Source: Longispora albida DSM 44784
GTDB lineage: Bacteria > Actinomycetota > Actinomycetes > Mycobacteriales > Micromonosporaceae
NCBI RefSeq assembly: GCF_000379825.1
Contig: NZ_KB903837.1
Span: 8,762 to 72,761 of the forward strand
Direction: 5' to 3'
Length of the DNA: 64,000 nucleotides
The translations under genes and the position numbers were made by a program. Of the stretch, positions 8,057-16,556 are shown in pieces. The first letter of the stretch is position 1. The number at the start of each line of letters is the position of its first letter. Under the pieces are notes generated by a model that was not told the origin of the DNA, ran no database searches, and worked only from the letters and a program-made list of their open reading frames with translations.

Positions 8057-8989
8057 ATGACCTGGCTGGCCCTGGTCGTGCTCGCGCTGGTGCTGCTCTG
8101 GCCCGCCCCGCTGCTGCTGGCGAGGGCGCGCTGGCCGCACCGTGAGCCCCGGGCCGCGCTCGTGCTCTGGCAGGCGTTCGGGCTGGCCGGCGGGCTGGCG
8201 CTCGTCGGGGCCGCGCTCGCCATCGCCCTGGCCCCGCTCCGCGAGGGGCTGTTCGGCGGGCTCCACACAGTACTCACGCGGGGCATGGCCGGGCTGTCCT
8301 GGGCGCACGCTGGCCTGCTCGCGGTGGCCCTCGGGCTCGGGGCCTGGCTCACCGGGGTGCTCGCTCACCGTTTTGTCCGTACTGTCCTCACTCAGCGCCG
8401 TCACCGCGAGCTGCTCGACCTCGTGGCCGAGCCCTGGCCGGTGAAGGACGGCGGTCCGGGCTCCGGGACGCGCGAGGGTTTCGGCGGCGACCCCGCGCAC
8501 GGCCGGGTGCTGTCCCACCCGCAGGCCGTCGCCTACTGCGTCCCCGGCGCCGATCCGCGCGTCGTTCTCAGCTCCGGAGCGCTCGATCTGCTCGACGAGG
8601 CTGAACTGTTCGCGGTCGTCGCCCACGAGCGCGCGCACCTGGCCGAGCGGCATGATCTCGTCGTGCTGGCGTTCACGGCGTGGACTGCCGCGCTGCCCGG
8701 CCTGCCGGGTGCCCGCAAGGCCCGTTCCGCTGTGACCACGCTCATCGAGATGCTGGCTGACGACCGGGCGTGCATGGTCTGCGACCGGGCGGCCCTCGCC
8801 ACTGCTCTGGCCCGGGTCGGCTCGGCTGGCGCGCCCGCCGGTGCCCTGGCCGCCGGGGGAGGAGCCACGGTCGCCCGGGTGCACCGCCTGCTGGAGCCAC
8901 CCGCGCCCTCGCCGCTGATCCGCCTGGCCGCCTACTCCGGTGCCGCGCTGCTGCTCGCCGTCCCCACCCTCGCCCTGCTCCTGACCTGA
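8057..8989 (+). CDS. M56 family membrane metallopeptidase (BlaR1-like, no sensor domain)
   Basis: The 310 residue integral membrane protein has hydrophobic segments at about 3-22, 36-60 and 84-105, a cytoplasmic loop, the zinc motif HERAH at 190-194 followed by LAERHD, and a final membrane helix (about 288-309). This is the peptidase part of BlaR1/MecR1. The C-terminal beta-lactam-binding domain of true BlaR1 is absent, as in many actinobacterial M56 proteins, so its signal is unknown. It is expected to cleave, or trigger cleavage of, the BlaI-type repressor encoded just upstream. Confidence 0.88.
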   Translation: MTWLALVVLALVLLWPAPLLLARARWPHREPRAALVLWQAFGLAGGLALVGAALAIALAPLREGLFGGLHTVLTRGMAGLSWAHAGLLAVALGLGAWLTGVLAHRFVRTVLTQRRHRELLDLVAEPWPVKDGGPGSGTREGFGGDPAHGRVLSHPQAVAYCVPGADPRVVLSSGALDLLDEAELFAVVAHERAHLAERHDLVVLAFTAWTAALPGLPGARKARSAVTTLIEMLADDRACMVCDRAALATALARVGSAGAPAGALAAGGGATVARVHRLLEPPAPSPLIRLAAYSGAALLLAVPTLALLLT

Positions 8990-9001
8990 GCTTCCTGACC
9001 C

Positions 9002-9017
9002 AAAGATCAAGATCTTC
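9002..9017. repeat. AT-rich short palindrome
   Basis: AAAGATCAAGATCTTC contains the perfect dyad AAGATC-AA-GATCTT and lies between the convergent M56 peptidase and ECF sigma genes. Confidence 0.5.
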
Positions 9018-9108
9018 ATTTGTTACCCGAGACGGAGCCCCCGCGGCCCGTCAGTACCCAGCCGGGTCCACCCCGCAGGACCGCAGGCTCGACGGCACCG
9101 GGGCGAGA

Positions 9109-10191
9109 TCACGGAACACTCCGCAGGATCGCCAGAGCCTCGTCCCGGCCGCCGACCCCCTCCAGCCGGTAGGTGATCCCGCTCCGGACCCAGATCAGGG
9201 TCGGGCCGGCCAGCCGCGCGACACCGGTCCGCTGGGTCATGGCGCGGTCGAAGTACAGGAGGTCGTGCGGTCCGGGCAGCCAGAGCGCGTCGTCGAGCTC
9301 GCGGACGGCGACCCGCTGGGCCTGGCCGTACACGTGCTTCTCGAAGACGCCCCGGCCGTCGAAGACGTCGACCCGGACCGTCCCGCCCCGGTAGAACAGC
9401 GAGACCACCCTGGGGCGGCCCTGCGCGTCGGGGTCGAGCGCCACGGCCCGCTCCGGGGTACCGAGGGCCGCCGGCGTCGCGACCCAGGGAGGAACGGCCA
9501 TCGGCGACTCGCTCGGGGAGGCGGATACCGGGCCGGGGGAGCCCGACGGCTGGCCGGGCGCGCCCCGGTGCACGACGACCCCGCCGATCCGGATGATCCG
9601 CTCGAAGACGTCGGCGACCACGCGCCGGGCTGGCGGGACGGCCAGTACGACCGCCGCCGCCACCAGCAGGGCGAGCGCGATGCCGAGCCTGCCGCGCAGC
9701 CGGTCCAGTGCCCGGCTGGTCCTGGACTTCACGGTGCCCTTCGGCCAGCCCAGCAGTTCCGCGGTCTCGCTTTCGCTGTGGTCGAGCAGGTAGCGGTACG
9801 TGAGGACGTCGCGGTCGGGTGCGCTGAGGCCCCGGATCGCGGTGAGCAGCAGTTCGCGGTCCTCGGCGGGCAGCGGTTCCTCCGGCGGGCGGCCGGCGAG
9901 CGCTGCCTGCCGGGCGTGGGCGGCGCCCCGGCGGCTGCGCGAGCGGTGCAGGTTACGGGTCTCGTTGGCGACGATGGCCAGCAGCCAGGACCGGAAGCCC
10001 GCGTCGCCCCGGTACGTGCCGAGCTTGCGGTACGCCTTGACCAGGGCGTCCTGCACGACATCCTCGGCCTCGGTACCGGCGCCGAGCAGCTCGGCACACC
10101 GGCGGGCCGCCGGCCGGTGCTCCCGTACCAGGTCCTCGAACGCGGCCTCGTCGCCGCGCCGGGCAGCCGCGATCCGCTCGGTCTCGTCCAC
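9109..10191 (-). CDS. ECF sigma factor fused to a membrane helix and an extracytoplasmic domain
   Basis: Residues 10-180 (numbered from the upstream ATG at 10218) form a complete ECF sigma factor. Region 2 reads EAEDVVQDALVKAYRKLGTYRGDAGFRSWLLAIVANETRN and region 4 reads LSAPDRDVLTYRYLLDHSESETAELLGWPKGTVKSRTSRALDRL. A single hydrophobic helix follows at about 178-194, then a 175 residue C-terminal part with a Pro/Ser linker and beta-rich sequence that should lie outside the membrane. The protein is thus a membrane-tethered sigma factor without a separate anti-sigma gene nearby. GTG at 10191 is preferred; the ATG at 10218 adds nine residues. The lipoprotein gene is divergent, 71 bp away. Confidence 0.82.
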   Translation of the reverse strand: MDETERIAAARRGDEAAFEDLVREHRPAARRCAELLGAGTEAEDVVQDALVKAYRKLGTYRGDAGFRSWLLAIVANETRNLHRSRSRRGAAHARQAALAGRPPEEPLPAEDRELLLTAIRGLSAPDRDVLTYRYLLDHSESETAELLGWPKGTVKSRTSRALDRLRGRLGIALALLVAAAVVLAVPPARRVVADVFERIIRIGGVVVHRGAPGQPSGSPGPVSASPSESPMAVPPWVATPAALGTPERAVALDPDAQGRPRVVSLFYRGGTVRVDVFDGRGVFEKHVYGQAQRVAVRELDDALWLPGPHDLLYFDRAMTQRTGVARLAGPTLIWVRSGITYRLEGVGGRDEALAILRSVP

Positions 10192-10262
10192 GCCGTAATG
10201 ACACCACCGCGCAACCATCGGATCCAGTGGAACTTCTCGGGCGGCAGCGGTGTCCCCAGGGC

Positions 10263-11474
10263 ATGATGACGACTCGACGTACCCTGCTCGCGTTTGGACT
10301 GGCCGCCGCGCTGACCGGCTGCCGGGAGACTCCCGCCGCTGGACCGGCCAGCCCGGGCCGGAAGCCCGACCCGCTGCCCGGCCGCCTGATCCTCGACTCC
10401 GCCGAGGGCCTGGTACTGCTCACTGACGGCCAGCGGAAGGTACTCGGCGCGGGTGTTCTCGCGCTGGACAGCAGGACAGCGCATACCGCCCGCCCCGACG
10501 GCGGCCGCACCATAGTGGAGCGTCACGACCTCGCAGCCTCCACAGTGATCGGTTCGCACACGCTCGAAGGCCGGTGGCGGGTCAAGGCCGCAGCCCCACT
10601 GGGCGGGCCGGTCGTGCTCACCTCGGACGGGGAGACCGGCAGCCGCACCACCCTGACCCTGATCGGCCCGGCCGGCCCCCGGCGGCTGGAACTGGACGGC
10701 CGGATCGAGCCGGAAGCCTTCGCCACGGACAACAGCTCACTGTTCGTCCTGGACTGGCTGCCACCCGCCGCGCCCGACCGCTACCGCGTCCGCAGCCTCG
10801 ACCTGGCCAGCGGGCAGGTGAACCCGCTGCTGACCAGGGCGAAACTCCCGGTACCGCCGAGGGCCGAGGAGGAGATGCGCGGCCAGGGCCGGCAGGCGGT
10901 CGTCAGCCCGGACGGGCAGGTCCTGTACACCCTGTACACGCACCAGCCGGAGCACCAGCACACCCGGGATCTGGTCGCGGGCCGGCCAGGCGGCGTACAC
11001 GCCTTCGTGCACACGCTGAACCTCGCCCAGGGCTGGGCGTACTGCGTGGACCTGCCGGCACCCTTCGGCGAGGGACCGCCCGCCGGGCACGCCCTGGCAC
11101 TGTCCCCGAACGGCGGGACGCTCTACGTCGCCGACGCCGCGCACGGGCGGATCGCGGTGGTCGACACCACCAACCTCACCGTACCCACGGTGCTGACCGG
11201 CCTGCCCGTCTCCGACCGGCCGGCCTGGCTGGCCGCCGCTGGTGAGGGCGGCGCCTGGCTGGCCGCCGGGCGTACCCTCCAGCGGATACGGAACTACCAG
11301 GCGGCCGAGCGCCGTGAGCTGGAACGGGAGCTGACCGGGCTACAGCTCGACGGGCCGGGCCAGCTGCTCTACCTGTCCGACGCGGAGGGCGTGGAATGGC
11401 TGGCTCCGGACACCGGGACGCGGCGCGGGCGGCTCCAGGTACCGGGCGGGCGGGGGCTGGTGCACGCGGTGTGA
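10263..11474 (+). CDS. Secreted lipoprotein with a beta-propeller-like repeat region
   Basis: The product begins MMTTRRTLLAFGLAAALTGC, a lipoprotein signal peptide with twin Arg and a lipobox ending at Cys20. The rest (about 380 residues) contains repeated propeller-like strands, for example AVVSPDGQVLYTLYTH, ALALSPNGGTLYVADAAHGRIAVVDTTN and LDGPGQLLYLSDAEGVEWL, resembling YVTN/SMP-30-type beta-propellers. It is likely anchored to the outer face of the membrane. It is transcribed divergently from the tethered ECF sigma gene, and a functional link is plausible but unproven. The ATG at 10266 is an equivalent start. Confidence 0.75.
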   Translation: MMTTRRTLLAFGLAAALTGCRETPAAGPASPGRKPDPLPGRLILDSAEGLVLLTDGQRKVLGAGVLALDSRTAHTARPDGGRTIVERHDLAASTVIGSHTLEGRWRVKAAAPLGGPVVLTSDGETGSRTTLTLIGPAGPRRLELDGRIEPEAFATDNSSLFVLDWLPPAAPDRYRVRSLDLASGQVNPLLTRAKLPVPPRAEEEMRGQGRQAVVSPDGQVLYTLYTHQPEHQHTRDLVAGRPGGVHAFVHTLNLAQGWAYCVDLPAPFGEGPPAGHALALSPNGGTLYVADAAHGRIAVVDTTNLTVPTVLTGLPVSDRPAWLAAAGEGGAWLAAGRTLQRIRNYQAAERRELERELTGLQLDGPGQLLYLSDAEGVEWLAPDTGTRRGRLQVPGGRGLVHAV

Positions 11475-11575
11475 CGTCCGGGCGCGGCGGCCGGCCCGGG
11501 TGAGCCTGCGGCCCTGCGGGGTGGACAAGGCTGGAACCGCAGGGCAGCCGGGGCGCGCCGCCGCCGGTAACACAT

Positions 11576-11593
11576 CAAAGATCTTGGTCTTTG
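11576..11593. repeat. AT-rich short palindrome followed by a T-run
   Basis: CAAAGATCTTGGTCTTTG is an 18-bp inverted repeat (CAAAGA...TCTTTG) followed by TTTTT. It lies between the lipoprotein and acetyltransferase genes and could also act as a weak terminator for the lipoprotein gene. Confidence 0.5.
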
Positions 11594-11640
11594 TTTTTAT
11601 CCTGTGGCAGGTCAGCGCGTCGGCCAGGCAGGATCGGCTG

Positions 11641-12546
11641 ATGGCTGACGTGAATGACCTCACCTGGCGGACCGCGACGACGGCCGATGCTCCCGCCGCG
11701 AGCCGGCTCCTCAACCGGCTGCACGCGGAGACCGGCTTCGGCCGGGAGGCGACACCTGACCTGGTCGAGCACTTCTGGCGGACGAGGACCCGGCCCGAGC
11801 GGGTCCGCCTGGCCTTCGCCCCGGACGGCGAGCCGGTCGCCTACGGCCTGCTGGGCAACCCGGCGGGCCCGGAGCGCCGGATGGAGCTGCCCGGCGCAGT
11901 GCTCCGCGCGTGGCAGGGGCTCGGCGTGGGCCGGCGGATGGTGGAATGGCAGCTCAGCCAGGTGCCGGAAGGCTGGTTCCCGGTCTTCGGCACCGACGCC
12001 GCCGACGAGCCGGCCGCGCGGCTCTACGCCCGCTACGGCTTCGTGCCCGAGCGCCACTACATCACCATGGCCCGCGACACGGCGACGCCGGTCTCAGTGT
12101 CCACTCTGGACGGCCTGTCGATCACGCCCTTCCGCCCCGAACTCGCCCGTGCTCTCTGGGCAGCCCACATGGAGGCGTTCACCGGCCACTTCGCCTGGTA
12201 CCCGAGCACGTACGAGGAATGGAGCGGCCGGTCGATGGGCAACCCGGAGTTCCGCCCCGACCTGACCTTCCTGGCCTGTGACGGTGACGAGGTCGCCGGG
12301 TACCTGATCTCGTACAACCACGACGACCCCGTCCTCATCTCCACGATCGGCACCCGCAAGGCGTGGCGGGGCCGGGGCATCGCTTCGGCACTGATCGGCA
12401 CGGCCATCCTCGCCGCCCGCCAGGCCGGGCACGCCTCGGCCCGGCTCATGGTGGACAGCGCGAACGGCAGCGGCGCGGCCGGCGTCTACGAACGCGCGGG
12501 CTTCACCGAGACCGGCCGCCGCATCTCCTACGCGCGTCAGCCGTAG
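11641..12546 (+). CDS. Tandem GNAT-domain acetyltransferase
   Basis: From ATG 11641 the product is 301 residues with two GNAT modules. The first has GAVLRAWQGLGVGRRMVEWQL (acetyl-CoA loop) and DEPAARLYARYGFVPERHY. The second has ISTIGTRKAWRGRGIASALIGTAILAARQAGH and ANGSGAAGVYERAGFTETGR. The layout is like mycothiol synthase, but I cannot assign a substrate. Translation upstream of 11641 runs through the AT-rich palindrome and is not family-like, so the later start is preferred. It is convergent with the methyltransferase gene, with an 11-bp gap. Confidence 0.85.
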   Translation: MADVNDLTWRTATTADAPAASRLLNRLHAETGFGREATPDLVEHFWRTRTRPERVRLAFAPDGEPVAYGLLGNPAGPERRMELPGAVLRAWQGLGVGRRMVEWQLSQVPEGWFPVFGTDAADEPAARLYARYGFVPERHYITMARDTATPVSVSTLDGLSITPFRPELARALWAAHMEAFTGHFAWYPSTYEEWSGRSMGNPEFRPDLTFLACDGDEVAGYLISYNHDDPVLISTIGTRKAWRGRGIASALIGTAILAARQAGHASARLMVDSANGSGAAGVYERAGFTETGRRISYARQP

Positions 12547-12557
12547 CCAAGTACGCG

Positions 12558-14030
12558 TCAGCTGTAGTCGAGGAACCCGCGTTCGACCAGGTTCGCCACG
12601 ACCGGCACCGCGGCGGCCGCCAGCTCCTCCTCGTCGAGCCCGTGGGCGACGGCGAGGAGGCCCAGCTGGTCGGCCAGCGTCAGGTCCCCCGTGGACGAGG
12701 CCACCAGCGCGGCTGTCGCCTCGTCGACGGCCTCGGTCCAGTGCAGGCCGCTGGTCTGGGCGAGGGTCCGCCGGACGGTCTCCCAGCCTTCCGGGCCGGC
12801 TTCGGCCTCGGAGTACAGCCGCAGGTCCGGCGCGGCGGTGAACCGGGCGCCCAGCAGGGGAGTGGTCCGCAGGAAGTCCTGCCGGTCGAACCAGTCCAGC
12901 ACCCTGGCCCCGAAGGGCTGTTCGATCTCCTGGTGCAGGTCCTCGATCCGGACCCGGGGGAAGCCGCCGGTGCTCCGCTTCCGCAGCGAGATCATGCCGA
13001 AGCCGACCGCCTCGATCCGCTGCTCGTCGAACCAGTCCAGCCAGGCGGCTGCCCGCTGCGCGTCGAACTGGTCGCCGGAGTCGCGCAGCCACAGCTGCAC
13101 GTAGGACACCGGGTCGGTCACCTCACGCTGGATGACCCAGCCATCGACATGGGTACCGGCCAGCCAGGACGCGACCCGCTCCTGCCAGGGCTCGCCCTCG
13201 ACGTGCGCCCAGTTGGCGAGGAACTGGAGGTGCCCGCCCTCGGTCAGCAGCTCGTCGGCCCGGCCGGCCAGCTCGGCGCAGATCCCGTCGGCGGGCCGGC
13301 CGGAGTCGCGGTAGATGTGCGAACCCTCACCGGGGCCGATCACGAACGGCGGGTTGCTGACCACCAGGTCGAACCGGCGGCCGGCCACCGGCTTCGTCAT
13401 GTCCCCGTACAGCAGCTCCCAGTCCATCCCGTTCAGGGCTGCCGTGGTGGCGGCGAAGCGCAGCGCCCGCTCCGACAGGTCGGTGCCGGTCACGTGCTGG
13501 GCGTGGGTGGACAGGTGCAGTGCCTGGACCCCGCAGCCGGTACCGAGGTCCAGCGCCGTGGCCACCTTCGGCCGGACAGTGGCCAGCGCCAGCGTGTTGG
13601 ACGCGCCGCCCACCCCGAGCACGTGGTCGGCCCGGAGCGGCTGGCCGGGGCGGAGCAGTTCCGGTGCGTCGGCGATCAGCCACCAGTCCTCGTACGGATG
13701 CAGGTCGACCCCGGCCCGCAGCCCGCCGGGTACCGGTTCGAGCAGCCCGCCCTCCACGCAGTCGGCGACCGGCAGCGCCCGCTCCACGGCGTCGCGGTCG
13801 CAGGTCTGCCCGCACACGTACAGCTTGATCAGGACGTCGAGGGGCTCGTCGCCGAGGATGCGCAGGGCCGGGCGGAAGTCGTTGCGGCTGAGCGCGTCCT
13901 GGGCCTCGTGGCCGAGCCGGTCCTCGACGCCTTGCCTGGTGTAGTTGGCCGCGCTGAGTGCCGCGCGGAGCCGGTCGATCCCGGCGGGCTGGAGAAGCGG
14001 TGTGATCTGCACCCGGACATCCTCGCGCAT
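12558..14030 (-). CDS. Class I SAM-dependent methyltransferase, N5-glutamine/RsmC-like
   Basis: The product is 490 residues from the ATG at 14030. An N-terminal helical region (about 1-140, LRAALSAANYTRQGVEDRLG) precedes a Rossmann methyltransferase domain with TALDLGTGCGVQALHLSTHA (SAM loop) and FDLVVSNPPFVIGPGEG. The NPPF tetrad is typical of enzymes that methylate Gln or exocyclic amines of nucleic acids (HemK, RsmC types). A C-terminal domain of about 200 residues is specific to the actinobacterial form. The target is unknown. It is divergent from the DUF3099 gene, 56 bp away. Confidence 0.85.
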   Translation of the reverse strand: MREDVRVQITPLLQPAGIDRLRAALSAANYTRQGVEDRLGHEAQDALSRNDFRPALRILGDEPLDVLIKLYVCGQTCDRDAVERALPVADCVEGGLLEPVPGGLRAGVDLHPYEDWWLIADAPELLRPGQPLRADHVLGVGGASNTLALATVRPKVATALDLGTGCGVQALHLSTHAQHVTGTDLSERALRFAATTAALNGMDWELLYGDMTKPVAGRRFDLVVSNPPFVIGPGEGSHIYRDSGRPADGICAELAGRADELLTEGGHLQFLANWAHVEGEPWQERVASWLAGTHVDGWVIQREVTDPVSYVQLWLRDSGDQFDAQRAAAWLDWFDEQRIEAVGFGMISLRKRSTGGFPRVRIEDLHQEIEQPFGARVLDWFDRQDFLRTTPLLGARFTAAPDLRLYSEAEAGPEGWETVRRTLAQTSGLHWTEAVDEATAALVASSTGDLTLADQLGLLAVAHGLDEEELAAAAVPVVANLVERGFLDYS

Positions 14031-14086
14031 CACATTGGCGGCTGCTGGCGCATGGCCCGGACGGGGCACCGTGGGAGGATGGAGGG

Positions 14087-14443
14087 GTGAAGAACCGGCC
14101 TGTCCTCATCACCGACGCCGAGCGCAGCGCGGACGACCAGCTCCGTTCCCGCCAGATCCGGTACGCGAGCATGATGGGCCTGCGGATCGTCTGCCTGATC
14201 GTCGCGACAGTGCTCGTGATGAACGAGGCGCCGATGCTGTGGCTGTGGCTGCCGTTGTGCCTGGCCGGCATGGTGTTCCTGCCGTGGATGGCCGTCCTGA
14301 TCGCCAACGACCGGCCGCCGAAGCGCGAGCACACCCTGCGCGGCAAGCTCGCCCGCCAGCACCGGGCCGTCGATCCGCAGCCGGGCCAGGCCGAGCTGGG
14401 GGCCACCCCGCACGGCGGCAAGATCATCACCCCGGACGAGTAA
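14087..14443 (+). CDS. DUF3099 family membrane protein
   Basis: The 118 residue product starts at GTG after GGAGGATGGAGG. It has the DUF3099 signature VLITDAERSADDQLRSRQIRYASMMGLRI, two membrane helices (about 32-47 and 52-73) and a polar tail. This is a small inner-membrane family of unknown function, nearly universal in high-GC actinobacteria. It is divergent from the methyltransferase gene. Confidence 0.9.
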   Translation: MKNRPVLITDAERSADDQLRSRQIRYASMMGLRIVCLIVATVLVMNEAPMLWLWLPLCLAGMVFLPWMAVLIANDRPPKREHTLRGKLARQHRAVDPQPGQAELGATPHGGKIITPDE

Positions 14444-14533
14444 CCGCACCGCCTGTGTGGCTGGCGGGTAACGAGCACCGGCCCGGTACCGATATGTCAT
14501 GCGTCACATCCGACCAACCCCCAGGACGGAACC

Positions 14534-15733
14534 ATGCGGCGCACGGCAACCCTCCTCGCTGCCCTGATCACCGGGGCAGCTCTTCTTCCGGCCCCGGCCC
14601 AGGCTGACAGCCCGCGCGAGTGGCGCGAGGTCTTCTCGCCCGACGGCTCGATCACCCGGATGGCCCCCCCGGTGCAGCCCTCGTCCAGTGCGGGCGCGGC
14701 CTCCGTCGGGCACACCACGGTCACGCCGGTCCAGGTGACCGGGCCGAGTTCGGAGCGGATCGACCTGGTGTTCGTCGGCGACGGGTACACGGCTGCCGAC
14801 CTGGGCCTCTACCACCAGCACGTCGTCAGCAAGTGGGAGGAACTGGCAGCCGTCGAGCCGTTCCGCTCCTACCGGAACCTGTTCAACGTCTGGCAGGTCA
14901 ACGTCGTGTCCGCCGAGTCCGGTGTGGACAATGATCCCGCCGTCGGGGTGCTCCGCGACACCGCTCTCGACATGAACTTCTGGTGCGCGGGGATCGAGCG
15001 GCTGCTGTGCGCGAACGAGGGCAAGGCGAACTCGTACGCCACCCGCGCCCCGGCCGCCGACCAGGTCCTCGCGCTGGCCAACACCACCAAGTACGGCGGG
15101 GCCGGCGGCCGGATCGCCACCGCGGCCGGCGGTAACGCGCTCGCCGGGCAGATCGCGATCCACGAGCTCGGGCACTCGCTGGGCGGGCTGGCCGACGAGT
15201 ACGAGTACGGCGGCCCCGAGACCTACGGCAGCAACGAGCCGTCGGAGGTCAACGTCACGGTCGACCCGACCGGCGCGGCGAAGTGGTCCCGCTGGCTGGG
15301 CGAGCAGTCCCCGGACGGCGGCGTCGTGGGGGCCTACGAGGGCGGCAGGTACTCCGTCAGGGGCATCTACCGGCCGACCAGCAACTCGATCATGCGCAGC
15401 CTCGGCAGGCAGTTCAACCTGCCCGGCCGCGAAGCCATGATCATGGCGTTCTACCAGAAGGCCCCGCTGCTCAAGCCGAACGCCGAGGGCGCGGTCACCG
15501 GCACCTCCACAGTGGACCTCGGCCTGCCGTACCAGCTGGACGTCCGCTGGTACCTCGACGGCACCGAGGTCGCGGCGTGGGCCGGGCGGTCAGCGGTCAC
15601 GCTCAACCTCACCGGTAGCCACAAGCTCCGTGCCGTCGTCACGGACACGACCACGGCCGTCCGGGACGAGGCCTTCCGTGCGAAGCACATGACCGCCGAG
15701 CGCGCGTGGACGGTCAGCTCAGCAGGTCAATAG
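14534..15733 (+). CDS. Secreted M64 family metallopeptidase (IgA-peptidase-M64 type)
   Basis: The 399 residue product has a Sec signal peptide (1-24, cleavage after APAQA), then the M64 core RIDLVFVGDGYTAADLGLYH and the zinc site HELGHSLGGLADEY at 210-223, where two His and a downstream Asp or Glu bind zinc. A C-terminal beta domain of about 80 residues (from VDLGLPYQLDVRWYLDG) is Ig-like and may bind substrate. It acts outside the cell. Its 3' end overlaps that of the convergent ornithine cyclodeaminase-like gene by 20 bp, so both terminate inside each other. Confidence 0.9.
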   Translation: MRRTATLLAALITGAALLPAPAQADSPREWREVFSPDGSITRMAPPVQPSSSAGAASVGHTTVTPVQVTGPSSERIDLVFVGDGYTAADLGLYHQHVVSKWEELAAVEPFRSYRNLFNVWQVNVVSAESGVDNDPAVGVLRDTALDMNFWCAGIERLLCANEGKANSYATRAPAADQVLALANTTKYGGAGGRIATAAGGNALAGQIAIHELGHSLGGLADEYEYGGPETYGSNEPSEVNVTVDPTGAAKWSRWLGEQSPDGGVVGAYEGGRYSVRGIYRPTSNSIMRSLGRQFNLPGREAMIMAFYQKAPLLKPNAEGAVTGTSTVDLGLPYQLDVRWYLDGTEVAAWAGRSAVTLNLTGSHKLRAVVTDTTTAVRDEAFRAKHMTAERAWTVSSAGQ

Positions 15734-16556
15734 GGGTCCCGGCCCTGGTCTGGTACACGGTCCAGGCCAGGGCCAGGTCCTGCCACGGCAGGCCGACCGG
15801 CAGATACACGTCGGCGCGCGCCGGGATCTCCCCGCGCAGCACCTGCCCCAGCGTCCCGGCCGCACCGGGCACGCCGAGCGCCAGATCATCCACGATCACG
15901 CGTGACGAGGCCAGGACGTCCAACCCGATTTCGATCTTGCCGGGTTCGTCTGCTCCCAGGCTCACCAGGAACTGGCCTGGTCGCCGTTCGCGCACGATCG
16001 GTTCGCGGGCCCATGTCGCGCACACCACGACATCCGCCACGGGCAGCGGGTCGGCGACCTCGGCTCCGGCCGCGAAGGCCGCAGCTTTCGCCGGGTCCAG
16101 ATCCCAGACCACAACCTTTTCCTGTGTACCCGCGTGAGCCAGTCCCCTGTGGACCATCGCGTTCTGTGCCCCGGCCCCGACGAACCCGATCGTCTCCGGC
16201 CGCTCGGGCCCGAGTACGCGGATCGCCAGCGCCGCAGCCAGCCCGGTCCGCCAGGCCGTGACGCTGGCCGAGTCCAGCAACGCGAGCAGTTCCCCGGTGG
16301 CCAGGTCGAACAGGCACACGACGCCACGCAGGGCCGGAGTCGATCCGGGGAACTTCGCGTTCACCTTGACCGTGTAGGCGGGAATGCCTGGCAGCAGTCC
16401 GGGCATGAGGCACATCGCCGTACCCGGCCCGGGCAGCTCCCCACGGTGCCGCTGCCCATCGCTCCCGGCCACCCGGAAGCCCTCCGCCAGCAGGCCGAGA
16501 GCCTCGCCGGCATCCAGGGCCGCCTCGACGGCCGACCGGGAGAAGACCAGGGTCAC
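15714..16556 (-). CDS. Ornithine cyclodeaminase / mu-crystallin family protein
   Basis: The 280 residue product begins at a GTG overlapping the stop of the kinase gene. Hallmarks are VKVNAKFPGSTPALRGVVCLFDLATGELLALLDSASVTAWRTGLAAALA and the NAD(P) loop IGFVGAGAQNAMVHRGL. The family includes ornithine cyclodeaminase, alanine dehydrogenase (archaeal) and ketimine reductases, so the reaction is an NAD(P)-linked imine/amine conversion with unknown substrate. It is the last gene of a three-gene coupled operon with the PfkB kinase and psuG, an unusual partner for a pseudouridine pathway. Confidence 0.85.
   Translation of the reverse strand: MTLVFSRSAVEAALDAGEALGLLAEGFRVAGSDGQRHRGELPGPGTAMCLMPGLLPGIPAYTVKVNAKFPGSTPALRGVVCLFDLATGELLALLDSASVTAWRTGLAAALAIRVLGPERPETIGFVGAGAQNAMVHRGLAHAGTQEKVVVWDLDPAKAAAFAAGAEVADPLPVADVVVCATWAREPIVRERRPGQFLVSLGADEPGKIEIGLDVLASSRVIVDDLALGVPGAAGTLGQVLRGEIPARADVYLPVGLPWQDLALAWTVYQTRAGTPIDLLS

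Noticed and set aside
12363-14090. A 575-codon plus-strand frame opposite the RsmC-like methyltransferase
   Set aside because: The minus strand holds the SAM and NPPF motifs, while this frame is low-complexity Gly/Val/Gln/Arg sequence.
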